A stretch of DNA of 5,371 bases from Pseudomonadota bacterium (lineage in GTDB: Bacteria > Pseudomonadota > Gammaproteobacteria > Acidiferrobacterales > Acidiferrobacteraceae): positions 1 to 5,371 of the forward strand of contig JAJZZU010000209.1 in the NCBI GenBank assembly GCA_021797365.1, in the 5' to 3' direction. Each line of letters starts with the position of its first letter. The stretch's first letter is position 1. Under the pieces are notes generated by a model that searched no databases, was not told where the DNA came from, and saw only the letters and a program-made list of their open reading frames with translations. Shown here piece by piece: positions 1 through 5,371 of the stretch. The position numbers and the translations under genes are program-made.

Positions 1-1337
1 GCCCGGGTACCGGTAAGACCTTGCTCGCCAAGGCCATTGCCGGCGAGGCCAAGGTGCCGTTCTTTTCGATCTCCGGCTCCGACTTCGTGGAGATGTTTGT
101 GGGCGTGGGCGCCTCACGCGTGCGCGATATGTTCGACCAGGCCAAAAAGCATGCCCCGTGTATCATCTTCATAGACGAAATCGATGCCGTTGGCCGCCAG
201 CGCGGCGCGGGTCTCGGTGGCGGTCATGACGAGCGCGAGCAGACCCTGAACCAGCTGCTGGTCGAGATGGATGGTTTCGAGGGCAGCGAGGGCGTGATCG
301 TGATCGCTGCCACCAACCGGCCGGATGTCCTCGACCCGGCGCTCCTGCGCCCCGGGCGGTTCGACCGCCAGGTATTCGTGCCGCTGCCGGATATCCGCGG
401 GCGCGAGCAGATCCTCCGTATCCATATGCGCAAGGTGCCGGTCTCCGATGACGTGGTTCCAAGTATCCTGGCGCGTGGTACCCCCGGCTTCTCCGGCGCC
501 GATCTCGCTAATCTCGTGAATGAGGCGGCGCTGTTTGCGGCCCGCGCCAACAAGCGCCTGGTGGAGATGCAGGACTTCGAGCTCGCCAAGGACAAGATCG
601 TCATGGGCGCCGAGCGCCGTTCCATCGTGATGCCCGAAAAGGAGCGCGTCAACACCGCCTACCACGAGTCGGGCCATACCGTGGTCGCGCGTCTTTTGCC
701 TAACACCGATCCTGTGCATAAGGTGACCATCATCCCCCGTGGACGGGCGCTCGGGGTGACGATGCAACTGCCCACCGAGGATCGCTATAGTCATGATCGC
801 GAGTACCTGTTGTCGACCATCGCGGTACTCATGGCCGGGCGCATCGCCGAGGAGGTGTTCATGCATCAGATGACCACCGGGGCGGCGAACGATTTCGAGC
901 GGGCCACCGAGCTTGCGCGCAACATGGTGAGCCGCTGGGGCATGAGCGACCGGCTCGGCACGCGTGTGTATGGCGAGAATCAAAGCGAGGTCTTTCTCGG
1001 GCGCGATGTCACCACCCACAAGAACCTGAGTGATGCCACGGCGCAACTCGTGGATGCCGAGATACGACGTATCGTGGATGAACAGTACAGCCGCGCGCGG
1101 CGCATCATCGAGACCAACAAGGACAAGGTGGAGGTGATGGCGGGCATGCTGCTCGAGTGGGAGACCCTCGATACGGATCAGATCAACGACATCATGGAAG
1201 GCCGTAAGCCGCGCCCACCCTACGGCTTCAGCGATAGCAATACCACCACCCCGGGGGGCGACAGCAGCGAGCCCAAGGCCGCCGACCGGGCGCGCGTAAA
1301 GCCACGCATGGATACGCCGGCCGGGGAATCGCGGTAG
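1..1337 (+). CDS. ftsH: ATP-dependent zinc metalloprotease FtsH (5' end outside window)
   Basis: FtsH is a membrane-anchored AAA+ protease that extracts and degrades misfolded membrane proteins and some regulators; in E. coli it degrades LpxC and sigma-32. 444 residues are visible, counted from the Pro codon at 3-5. The window opens inside Walker A (PGTGKT, residues 1-6). Next come the pore-loop stretch FVGVGA (from residue 32), Walker B FIDEID with Asp58-Glu59, and the second region of homology ending RPGRFDRQ with the presumed arginine fingers Arg119 and Arg122. The zinc motif HESGH is at 221-225 (bases 663-677), and the presumed third zinc ligand is Asp297 in the GAANDF stretch. The last ~50 residues are a polar, Pro/Ser-rich tail typical of the family. 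About 190-200 N-terminal residues (two membrane segments and the periplasmic domain) should lie upstream, judged from the 644-residue E. coli protein. The stop is TAG at 1335-1337; folP follows after 8 bases. Family identity is certain. Confidence 0.98.
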   Translation, partial: PGTGKTLLAKAIAGEAKVPFFSISGSDFVEMFVGVGASRVRDMFDQAKKHAPCIIFIDEIDAVGRQRGAGLGGGHDEREQTLNQLLVEMDGFEGSEGVIVIAATNRPDVLDPALLRPGRFDRQVFVPLPDIRGREQILRIHMRKVPVSDDVVPSILARGTPGFSGADLANLVNEAALFAARANKRLVEMQDFELAKDKIVMGAERRSIVMPEKERVNTAYHESGHTVVARLLPNTDPVHKVTIIPRGRALGVTMQLPTEDRYSHDREYLLSTIAVLMAGRIAEEVFMHQMTTGAANDFERATELARNMVSRWGMSDRLGTRVYGENQSEVFLGRDVTTHKNLSDATAQLVDAEIRRIVDEQYSRARRIIETNKDKVEVMAGMLLEWETLDTDQINDIMEGRKPRPPYGFSDSNTTTPGGDSSEPKAADRARVKPRMDTPAGESR

Positions 1338-1345
1338 GGGCGGCG

Positions 1346-2194
1346 GTGGCGCAGACGCGCAAGGCCGCTGCCTCGTGGCTGCGGACCGATGGCCGGGTGG
1401 CCATCATGGGTATCCTGAACGTAACCCCCGATTCCTTTTCGGACGGGGGTCTTTTTTTGTCTCCCGACAAGGCCTTGCGCCATGCCGAGGCGTTGATCGA
1501 GGCGGGCGCCGACATTATCGACGTCGGCGGGGAGTCAACGCGCCCCGGGGCACGGCCGGTGAGCCCCGACGAGGAATGCGCGCGCGTGGTCCCGGTTGTC
1601 GCGGCCCTGCAGGCGCGCTTTCCCGTGCCGCTGTCGGTCGATACCTCGGAACCCCAGGTCATGCGCGAGGCGGTCGCGGCCGGGGCGTCGTTCATCAATG
1701 ACGTACGCGCCTTGACGAGGCCGGGGGCCCTGGCGACGGCGGCCGACCTCGGGGTGCCGGTTTGTCTGATGCACGAACCGGCGGGGTCGTCCATGATGGG
1801 AACACGCATGGCCGGGCGGGATGTGGTGGCCGAGGTCCTCTGTTATCTCGAGGTGCGCCTGCAGGCCGCGCAGGACGCCGGGATCCCGCGCAGCCGCATC
1901 CTGATCGATCCGGGTTTTGGTTTTGGCAAGGACTTAGCCGAGAACCAGGCCCTGTTGCGGGCGCTGCCGAGGATCGCGGCGCTCTCACCCGTGCTGGTCG
2001 GCTTGTCGCGCAAGCGTATGACCGGTGAGCCCTGGGACCTGCCGGTGGACGGACGCCTGCATACGAGCCTTGCGCTCGCGCTTGCGGCCATTGCGGGCGG
2101 CGCGCGGGTGGTGCGTGTCCATGATGTCCGCGCGACACGCGAAGCGGTGCGCGCCTGGGAATGGGTATTCGAACCTAAGGAGTGGGTAGCGTGA
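1346..2194 (+). CDS. folP: Dihydropteroate synthase
   Basis: FolP condenses 6-hydroxymethyl-7,8-dihydropterin diphosphate with p-aminobenzoate to give dihydropteroate in cytosolic folate synthesis; it is the sulfonamide target. The 282-residue protein matches the family length. Visible motifs: [15 protein letters not shown] (21-35, Asn25 equivalent to the diphosphate/Mg ligand), [10 protein letters not shown] (59-68), SVDTS (97-101), Asn118-Asp119, DPGFGFGK (188-195), SRK (221-223) and RVHDV (257-261). By alignment to E. coli, pterin-site residues Asp99, Asn118, Met142, Asp188 and Lys223 are present, as are the sulfonamide-loop Phe31 and Thr65, so nothing suggests a resistance form. The loop after LMH reads EPAGSSMMG instead of the common MQG-type sequence. 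The GTG start at 1346 is chosen because AGGGG (1336-1340) lies five bases upstream and the next in-frame ATG (1406) falls inside the conserved motif. The stop overlaps the glmM start. A terminator-like hairpin sits within codons 27-38. Confidence 0.97.
   Translation: MAQTRKAAASWLRTDGRVAIMGILNVTPDSFSDGGLFLSPDKALRHAEALIEAGADIIDVGGESTRPGARPVSPDEECARVVPVVAALQARFPVPLSVDTSEPQVMREAVAAGASFINDVRALTRPGALATAADLGVPVCLMHEPAGSSMMGTRMAGRDVVAEVLCYLEVRLQAAQDAGIPRSRILIDPGFGFGKDLAENQALLRALPRIAALSPVLVGLSRKRMTGEPWDLPVDGRLHTSLALALAAIAGGARVVRVHDVRATREAVRAWEWVFEPKEWVA
1424..1458 (+). terminator. Terminator-like hairpin and T7 tract inside folP
   Basis: ACCCCCG (1424-1430) pairs perfectly with CGGGGGT (1444-1450). 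Inside, TCC (1433-1435) can pair with GGA (1441-1443), leaving a two-base bulge (AT) and a TTTTC loop. One base later comes TTTTTTT (1452-1458). A GC-rich stem followed directly by a U-tract is the textbook form of an intrinsic terminator. It lies about 120 bases past the ftsH stop and within codons 27-38 of folP. It could end some ftsH transcripts, or act as a polarity or attenuation point when folP is poorly translated; that function is inferred. The stem is partly forced by the conserved Thr-Pro-Asp and Asp-Gly-Gly codons, so chance is possible. Confidence 0.45.
2176..2183 (+). promoter_or_regulatory. Strong ribosome binding site fixing the glmM start
   Basis: TAAGGAGT closely matches the anti-Shine-Dalgarno complement. 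Its AAGGAG core (2177-2182) ends eight bases before the GTG at 2191, an ideal spacing. An in-frame GTG at 2182 overlaps this site itself and so cannot be served by it. The site lies inside the last codons of folP, so glmM can be loaded independently as well as by coupling through the GTGA overlap. Confidence 0.85.
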
Positions 2195-3558
2195 AACGTC
2201 ATTTCTTTGGCACCGACGGGATCCGTGGCCGGGTCGGCGAGGAGCCGGTGACGCCGGAGACCGTGCTCAAGCTGGGCTGGGCCGCCGGGCGCGTGTTGTT
2301 GGCGGAGGGTGATGATCGCGGCAGTGTGCTGATCGGCAAGGATACGCGCATCTCGGGTTATCTCCTCGAGTCGGCGCTCGAGGCCGGTCTGTCCGCGGCG
2401 GGCGCGGACATCCGTCTCATAGGACCCATGCCCACACCGGGCATCGCCTATCTCACGCGCACCGCGCGTGCGCAGGCCGGCATCGTCATCAGCGCCTCGC
2501 ACAATCCCTACGAGGATAATGGCATCAAGTTCTTCTCATCGTCGGGCACCAAATTGCCAGACGAGGTCGAGTGTGCCATCGAGGCCATGATGCGCAGGCC
2601 CATGCGTACCGTGCCCTCGGCCGAGCTTGGTAAGGTGCGACGTTTTGCGGACGCCGCCGGCCGCTATATCGAATTCTGCAAGAGCACCTTTCCCTGTCGC
2701 CTGGGGCTCGGCGGATTGAAGGTGGTCGTGGATTGCGCCCATGGCGCCGCCTACCAGATCGCGCCCCATGTCTTCGAGGAGCTTGGCGCGCATGTGGTCG
2801 CCATCGGCAACGCCCCGGACGGCTTCAATATCAATCGCGAGTGCGGGTCGACCTGCCCGGAGACCTTGCGCACGGCGGTATTGAGCGAAAAGGCCGATCT
2901 CGGCATCGCCCTGGACGGTGACGGCGACCGGGTGATCATGGTCGACCACACCGGCGGGATCATCGACGGTGACCGTATCCTGTACATGATCGCAGCGCAC
3001 CGGCAACGCATGGGCGTCCCCGTACCGGGCGTGGCCGGCACGCTCATGAGCAATGTCGGTCTGGAACAGGCACTCAGACGGCTTGGTATCCCGTTCGGGC
3101 GCGCCGCCGTGGGTGACCGTTATGTGATGGCGCTGCTCTCGGAGCGGGGCTGGGATTTGGGGGGCGAGGCCTCCGGGCATGTGATCTGTCTCGACAAGTC
3201 GACCACCGGCGATGGCGTCATTGCCGCGCTTCAGGTGCTAGCGGCGATGCGCGAGTCCGAGAGCAGCCTCGCCGAGTTGGGCGAAGGCATGCATGTCTAC
3301 CCGCAGACCATCGTCAATGTAACCCTCAACCGTGGCGTGTCGGCACGCGAGGTCGTGCATGCCCCGGCCGTGCTTGCCCTGTTAAAGGATGTGGAGCGGT
3401 TCTTGGGTCACGAGGGACGGGTGGTCTTGCGACCCTCGGGGACCGAGCCTGTCGTGCGCGTCATGGTCGAGGCCGCCGAGGCGCACACCGTGATAGAGCT
3501 GACTCAACAGCTGGCGTCGGCCGTGGCCAAGGCAGCCGCCGAGGCCGATGTCGCCTGA
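2191..3558 (+). CDS. glmM: Phosphoglucosamine mutase
   Basis: GlmM interconverts glucosamine-6-phosphate and glucosamine-1-phosphate, feeding UDP-GlcNAc for peptidoglycan and lipopolysaccharide. It is a cytosolic alpha-D-phosphohexomutase, active when phosphorylated on a serine. From the GTG at 2191 it has 455 residues (E. coli 445). The N-terminus [12 protein letters not shown] is diagnostic. The active-site loop ISASHNP carries the presumed phosphoserine Ser103 (bases 2497-2499). The Mg-binding DGDGDR is at 242-247, the sugar-binding loop GEASGH runs to about residue 330 with Glu326, and the phosphate-binding RPSGTEP is at 414-420. All key residues are intact. The start overlaps the folP stop as GTGA, and the Shine-Dalgarno site at 2177-2182 excludes the longer GTG start at 2182. 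This overlap implies translational coupling with folP, the same order as in E. coli. The extra ten residues are mostly an Ala-rich C-terminus. Identity is certain. Confidence 0.97.
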   Translation: MKRHFFGTDGIRGRVGEEPVTPETVLKLGWAAGRVLLAEGDDRGSVLIGKDTRISGYLLESALEAGLSAAGADIRLIGPMPTPGIAYLTRTARAQAGIVISASHNPYEDNGIKFFSSSGTKLPDEVECAIEAMMRRPMRTVPSAELGKVRRFADAAGRYIEFCKSTFPCRLGLGGLKVVVDCAHGAAYQIAPHVFEELGAHVVAIGNAPDGFNINRECGSTCPETLRTAVLSEKADLGIALDGDGDRVIMVDHTGGIIDGDRILYMIAAHRQRMGVPVPGVAGTLMSNVGLEQALRRLGIPFGRAAVGDRYVMALLSERGWDLGGEASGHVICLDKSTTGDGVIAALQVLAAMRESESSLAELGEGMHVYPQTIVNVTLNRGVSAREVVHAPAVLALLKDVERFLGHEGRVVLRPSGTEPVVRVMVEAAEAHTVIELTQQLASAVAKAAAEADVA

Positions 3559-3565
3559 TGGCGAT

Positions 3566-3620
3566 CCCGGAGGGGGATTTTCCCGGGTGTGGGAAATTGC
3601 TTTCCCACCGGCATGCCGGT
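3566..3620 (+). other. Cluster of overlapping hairpins between glmM and tpiA
   Basis: The 105-base gap contains, in order: CCCGG (3566-3570) with CCGGG (3583-3587); a perfect 8-bp stem GTGGGAAA (3589-3596) / TTTCCCAC (3601-3608) around a TTGC loop; and the perfect 14-base palindrome ACCGGCATGCCGGT (3607-3620), which shares two bases with the preceding stem. GGGAAA at 3591-3596 can instead pair with an upstream TTTCCC at 3579-3584, so two of the folds exclude each other. No T-tract follows directly (TTTT at 3635-3638 is 15 bases further on), so it is not a standard intrinsic terminator. It may stabilise the glmM 3' end, attenuate read-through to tpiA or bind a protein; none of these is shown. 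Confidence 0.6.
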
Positions 3621-3663
3621 AACATCGGCGCGCCTTTTGTAAAGAATACTTCGGGGGGACGGC

Positions 3664-4431
3664 ATGCGGCGGCCATTGGTCATGGGAAACTGGAAGATGA
3701 ACGGTCGCCGCTGCACGGCCCAGTCCCTGCTCTCGGCGGTGGCCGCTGAGGCCGCTACCTTCTCCGATGTCGACGTCGTGGTGTGCCCGCCGCATGTCTA
3801 TCTCGGGCTTGTCGGCGATCGCCTCGGTGGCTGCCCGAGTATCGCCTGCGGGGCACAGGATGTGAGCGCGTATGTCGATGGGGCCTACACCGGTGAGGTA
3901 TCGGCGGAGATGGCGCGCGACATGGGGTGCGAATTTGCTATCATAGGCCACTCGGAGCGGCGCACGCTGTTTGGGGAGACCGACGGCGTGGTGGCGCAGA
4001 AGTTTGCGCGCGCACTGGCCGCCGATATGACGCCTGTGCTGTGCGTGGGAGAGACCGCTGAGGAGCGCGATGCCGGGCGGACCCGCGAGGTCGTGCTCCG
4101 GCAAATCGATGCGGTGTTTGCCACCTGCGGGGCGCGCGCGTTTGCGCGCGCGGTCGTGGCCTATGAGCCGGTGTGGGCGATCGGTACGGGGCGTGCCGCG
4201 AGCCCCGACGAGGCGCAGGCGGTGCATCGCGACATCCGTGATGCCGTGGCGCGCCACGATCCCGAGGCGGCCGCCGGTTTGCGGATATTGTACGGCGGCA
4301 GCGTCAAGGCGCAGAATGCCCGCGAGCTGTTTGCGCGGGCCGACATCGATGGCGGGCTGATCGGGGGCGCGTCCCTCATCGCCGACGATTTTGTCGGTAT
4401 TTGCCGGGCAGCCGGTTCCGGATCGGCCTGA
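3664..4431 (+). CDS. tpiA: Triosephosphate isomerase
   Basis: TpiA interconverts dihydroxyacetone phosphate and glyceraldehyde-3-phosphate in glycolysis and gluconeogenesis; it is a cytosolic homodimeric TIM barrel. The 255-residue length equals that of the E. coli enzyme. The N-terminus MGNWKMNG gives Asn9 and Lys11. The electrophilic His96 is in IIGHSERR (bases 3949-3951), and the catalytic base Glu168 is in YEPVWAIGTG (bases 4165-4167), which also begins the flexible lid loop. Phosphate-binding loops are YGGSV (210-214) and GGLIGGAS (230-237). All catalytic residues are present. The ATG at 3664 follows a GGGGGGA purine run (3653-3659) at four bases, and the protein begins like the E. coli one. 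It lies 105 bases after glmM, behind a hairpin cluster, and 15 bases before secG, so tpiA and secG are very probably co-transcribed. Confidence 0.97.
   Translation: MRRPLVMGNWKMNGRRCTAQSLLSAVAAEAATFSDVDVVVCPPHVYLGLVGDRLGGCPSIACGAQDVSAYVDGAYTGEVSAEMARDMGCEFAIIGHSERRTLFGETDGVVAQKFARALAADMTPVLCVGETAEERDAGRTREVVLRQIDAVFATCGARAFARAVVAYEPVWAIGTGRAASPDEAQAVHRDIRDAVARHDPEAAAGLRILYGGSVKAQNARELFARADIDGGLIGGASLIADDFVGICRAAGSGSA
4133..4152. repeat. Alternating CG tract forming a perfect hairpin in tpiA
   Basis: CGCGCGCG (4133-4140), TTTG, then CGCGCGCG (4145-4152) make an 8-bp perfect inverted repeat of alternating C and G. It encodes the peptide Ala-Arg-Ala-Phe-Ala-Arg-Ala in tpiA. Such tracts favour cruciform or Z-DNA under negative supercoiling. 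Here it may simply reflect GC-rich Ala and Arg codons. Confidence 0.6.
4245..4258. repeat. 14-base perfect palindrome in tpiA
   Basis: CGTGGCGCGCCACG is its own reverse complement and contains one of the five GGCGCGCC octamers of the window. It lies in coding sequence (around the Val-Ala-Arg-His codons) with no spacer between the arms. No function can be assigned. Confidence 0.5.
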
Positions 4432-4437
4432 GATTTT

Positions 4438-4442
4438 AAGGA
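4438..4442 (+). promoter_or_regulatory. Ribosome binding site of secG
   Basis: AAGGA, within TTTTAAGGA, ends four bases before the ATG at 4447 and supports that start in the 15-base tpiA-secG spacer. No room exists for a separate promoter in the spacer, which argues for co-transcription. Confidence 0.7.
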
Positions 4443-4446
4443 CGTC

Positions 4447-4791
4447 ATGGCGACGGTTTTGATGGTCATACAGGTGTTGGTGGCGCTCGCGCTCATCGGT
4501 GTCGTGCTCGTACAGCACGGCAAGGGGGCGGATATGGGCGCCTCCTTTGGTGGCGGGTCCTCGCAGACCTTGTTTGGCGCGCGCGGTTCGGCTACGTTTC
4601 TGAGCCGCGTAACCGCCGTGCTGGCCACGCTGTTTTTTGCCACCAGTCTGGGGCTTGCCTACCTCTCGGCGCGCCCGCACTCGGTCCCGAGTATGACCAG
4701 GCTCGTGCAGCATACGGCGCCGGCTGCCCCGGCGCCGCAGTCGGCTCCGCCACCTTCCGTGCCGGGCATACCGGTTCACAAGGCCCCCTAG
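4447..4791 (+). CDS. secG: SecG subunit of the SecYEG preprotein translocase
   Basis: SecG is the small accessory subunit of the inner-membrane SecYEG channel and assists SecA-driven export. The 114-residue protein (E. coli 110) has the family layout: membrane segment 1 at about 4-22, then the cytoplasmic connector with the signature [13 protein letters not shown] (25-37) and [11 protein letters not shown] (38-48), then membrane segment 2 at about 55-74. The C-terminal tail (75-114) is Ala/Pro-rich and poorly conserved, as in E. coli. The ATG start has AAGGA four bases upstream and places the first hydrophobic segment correctly. The gene sits between tpiA and tRNA-Leu; secG followed by this tRNA is also the E. 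coli order. A small GGCCC/GGGCC hairpin (4782-4800) spans the stop but lacks a T-tract, so transcription probably runs on into the tRNA. Confidence 0.96.
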   Translation: MATVLMVIQVLVALALIGVVLVQHGKGADMGASFGGGSSQTLFGARGSATFLSRVTAVLATLFFATSLGLAYLSARPHSVPSMTRLVQHTAPAAPAPQSAPPPSVPGIPVHKAP

Positions 4792-4828
4792 AGAAGGGCC
4801 GGGAGAGGCGCGAGACGTCGTTATATAA

Positions 4829-4913
4829 GCCGAAGTGGTGGAATTGGTAGACACGCCGTCTTGAGGGGGCGGTGGCGCAAGCTGTGCGGGTTCGAGTCCC
4901 GCCTTCGGCACCA
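4829..4913 (+). tRNA. leuU: tRNA-Leu, anticodon GAG
   Basis: An 85-base class II tRNA with encoded CCA folds completely. The acceptor is GCCGAAG (4829-4835) with CTTCGGC (4903-4909), followed by discriminator A4910 and CCA 4911-4913. The D-arm carries the GGTAGA-type loop. The anticodon stem CCGTC (4856-4860) / GGCGG (4868-4872) has one G-U pair and holds the loop TTGAGGG, giving anticodon GAG at 4863-4865, which reads CUC and CUU. The long variable arm closes on a GCAA tetraloop (4877-4880), and the T-arm is GCGGG/CCCGC around TTCGAGT. The leucine-type variable arm, the A discriminator and close similarity to E. coli leuU settle identity. No promoter with usable spacing precedes it, so it is probably cut from the secG transcript by RNase P and 3' nucleases. 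Confidence 0.98.
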
Positions 4914-4925
4914 ATTATTCCTCCG

Positions 4926-4946
4926 GTCGACCCCTTCCGGGTCGGC
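4926..4946 (+). other. Stem-loop in the tRNA 3' trailer
   Basis: GTCGACCC (4926-4933) pairs with GGGTCGGC (4939-4946) with one T-G pair, around the loop CTTCC. It starts 13 bases after the tRNA CCA. What follows is TAACTGC, not a T-run, so it is a poor intrinsic terminator by standard rules. It could still mark the transcript end, through Rho or as a 3' exonuclease barrier during tRNA maturation; both are inferences. Confidence 0.45.
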
Positions 4947-4989
4947 TAACTGCTTGAAATAGCATAAATCTATCGCATGAAGCCGCGGC

Positions 4990-5019
4990 TTGACTTGGGC
5001 GCGCCGGGGTGCCTAGACT
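4990..5019 (+). promoter_or_regulatory. Probable sigma-70 promoter of the nuo operon
   Basis: TTGACT (4990-4995, five of six consensus bases) is followed after 18 bases by TAGACT (5014-5019, four of six). A start near 5026 would give a leader of about 46 bases before nuoA. The upstream stretch 4954-4973 is AT-rich in an otherwise GC-rich region, as often seen before promoters. The position in the only sizeable gap before a respiratory operon supports the call. I saw no clear FNR-type or ArcA-type operator. Confidence 0.55.
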
Positions 5020-5061
5020 AGCCGACTCGCCTGCGGTCAGCCGGCTTGAGGCCCCTTATTG

Positions 5062-5066
5062 AGGAG
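5062..5066 (+). promoter_or_regulatory. Ribosome binding site of nuoA
   Basis: AGGAG ends five bases before the ATG at 5072 and fixes that start. It lies in the second copy of a short direct repeat TTGAGG (5046-5051 and 5059-5064). Confidence 0.75.
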
Positions 5067-5071
5067 AGCGG

Positions 5072-5371
5072 ATGTTAAACGATTATCTGCCCATTCTGAT
5101 ATTCATAGGCGTCGGCCTTCTGGTCGGGGTCCTACCAATGGTTCTCGGCCGCCTCGTCGCCCCGCATCACCCGGATTCTGCAAAGCTGTCCCCGTATGAG
5201 TGTGGCTTCGAGGCCTTCGAGGATACGCGCATGAAGTTCGATGTGCGTTACTATCTGGTCGCGATTTTATTCATCGTTTTCGATCTTGAGATTGCCTTTT
5301 TGTTCCCCTGGGCGGTGGCCCTGAAACAGATTGGACGGCCGGGCTTCCTGGCCATGGTCCTGTTTCTGGGA
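5072..5371 (+). CDS. nuoA: NADH-quinone oxidoreductase subunit A, 3' end outside window
   Basis: NuoA (ND3 homologue) is a small membrane subunit of proton-pumping respiratory complex I, at the junction of the quinone site and the membrane arm. Translation from the ATG at 5072 gives 100 residues that run off the window; family members are usually about 120-145. Visible: membrane segment 1 (about 6-26), then the loop with SPYECGFE (40-47), where Cys44 matches the ND3 loop cysteine region, then [26 protein letters not shown] (56-81), with the conserved acidic residues Asp71 and Glu73 in segment 2. A third segment begins around residue 92. AGGAG upstream supports the start. It is presumably the first gene of a nuoA-N operon, read from the promoter in the gap upstream. 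Confidence 0.96.
   Translation, partial: MLNDYLPILIFIGVGLLVGVLPMVLGRLVAPHHPDSAKLSPYECGFEAFEDTRMKFDVRYYLVAILFIVFDLEIAFLFPWAVALKQIGRPGFLAMVLFLG

Noticed and set aside
114..1046. 310-codon open frame on the minus strand within ftsH
   Set aside because: Antisense to highly conserved FtsH codons, His/Arg-rich composition, no recognisable domain; a GC-bias shadow.
2182..2190. Upstream GTG as the glmM start, adding three residues
   Set aside because: It overlaps the AAGGAG site itself, so no ribosome site serves it; the GTG at 2191 has ideal spacing and gives a family-like N-terminus.
1228..2502. Minus-strand open frames of 193 and 219 codons over folP and glmM
   Set aside because: They overlap conserved genes, show no family motifs and have amino-acid composition typical of GC-rich antisense frames.
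3645..3650. AATACT as a -10 box for tpiA
   Set aside because: Only four of six matches, no -35 at the right distance, and the start would fall in the tpiA ribosome site.
3558..3749. 63-codon plus-strand frame starting at the glmM stop (TGATG)
   Set aside because: No adjacent Shine-Dalgarno site, composition of no known family, crosses the hairpin cluster and ends 86 bases inside tpiA in another frame.
4617..4637. Second terminator-like element in secG (hairpin then TTTTTT)
   Set aside because: The stem is only four base pairs (CGTG/CACG), and the T-run encodes phenylalanines of the second membrane segment.
4821..4828. TTATATAA just before the tRNA as its -10 box
   Set aside because: It ends at the first tRNA base, so transcription would start inside the mature tRNA; no matching -35 lies upstream.
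3382..4914. 510-codon open frame on the minus strand across glmM, tpiA, secG and the tRNA
   Set aside because: It is antisense to three certain genes, and its first ~30 residues (KAGLEPA and following) are simply the reverse complement of tRNA-Leu, a known source of spurious proteins. Long antisense frames are expected in GC-rich genes.
4954..4968. FNR-like site before nuoA (TTGAA…ATAAA)
   Set aside because: The second half-site does not match ATCAA in phase with a four-base spacer, so the resemblance is too weak.
1..5371. Mobile element, CRISPR array, defence or biosynthetic cluster
   Set aside because: No transposase, integrase, spaced repeats or unfamiliar genes on either strand; every substantial plus-strand gene is a well-known housekeeping family.

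Overview
The window carries conserved bacterial housekeeping genes, all on the + strand: ftsH (3' two thirds), folP, glmM, tpiA, secG, a tRNA-Leu(GAG) gene, and the first 100 codons of nuoA. Coding sequence is GC-rich with G or C favoured at third positions. Protein similarity and the order ftsH-folP-glmM plus secG-tRNA-Leu point to a gammaproteobacterium. Linkage of tpiA and nuoA to this block differs from E. coli and suggests a GC-rich, non-enteric lineage (for example Chromatiales-like, Acidiferrobacter-like or Xanthomonadales-like). The species cannot be fixed from the sequence alone.

Layout: 1-1337 is the FtsH ATPase and zinc-protease region and tail. The gene folP (1346-2194) starts 8 bases after the ftsH stop. 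glmM (2191-3558) overlaps folP by GTGA and has a near-perfect Shine-Dalgarno sequence. A 105-base gap (3559-3663) holds a cluster of hairpins, followed by tpiA (3664-4431). After 15 bases comes secG (4447-4791), and after 37 more the tRNA (4829-4913). The 158-base gap 4914-5071 contains a stem-loop and a plausible sigma-70 promoter just before nuoA (5072 to the window end).

The genes serve envelope and central functions: membrane protein quality control (FtsH), folate synthesis (FolP), the glucosamine-1-phosphate step of peptidoglycan and LPS precursor supply (GlmM), glycolysis (TpiA), protein export (SecG), leucine decoding, and respiratory complex I (NuoA). Tight spacing suggests co-transcription of ftsH-folP-glmM and of tpiA-secG-tRNA, possibly as one unit modulated at two points, with nuo starting from its own promoter.

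I found no mobile element, CRISPR array, defence system or novel protein family. The signals most worth a second look are in the nucleic acid. A hairpin plus seven-T tract that looks like an intrinsic terminator lies inside the start of folP, built from the codons of its most conserved motif. A set of mutually exclusive hairpins lies between glmM and tpiA.
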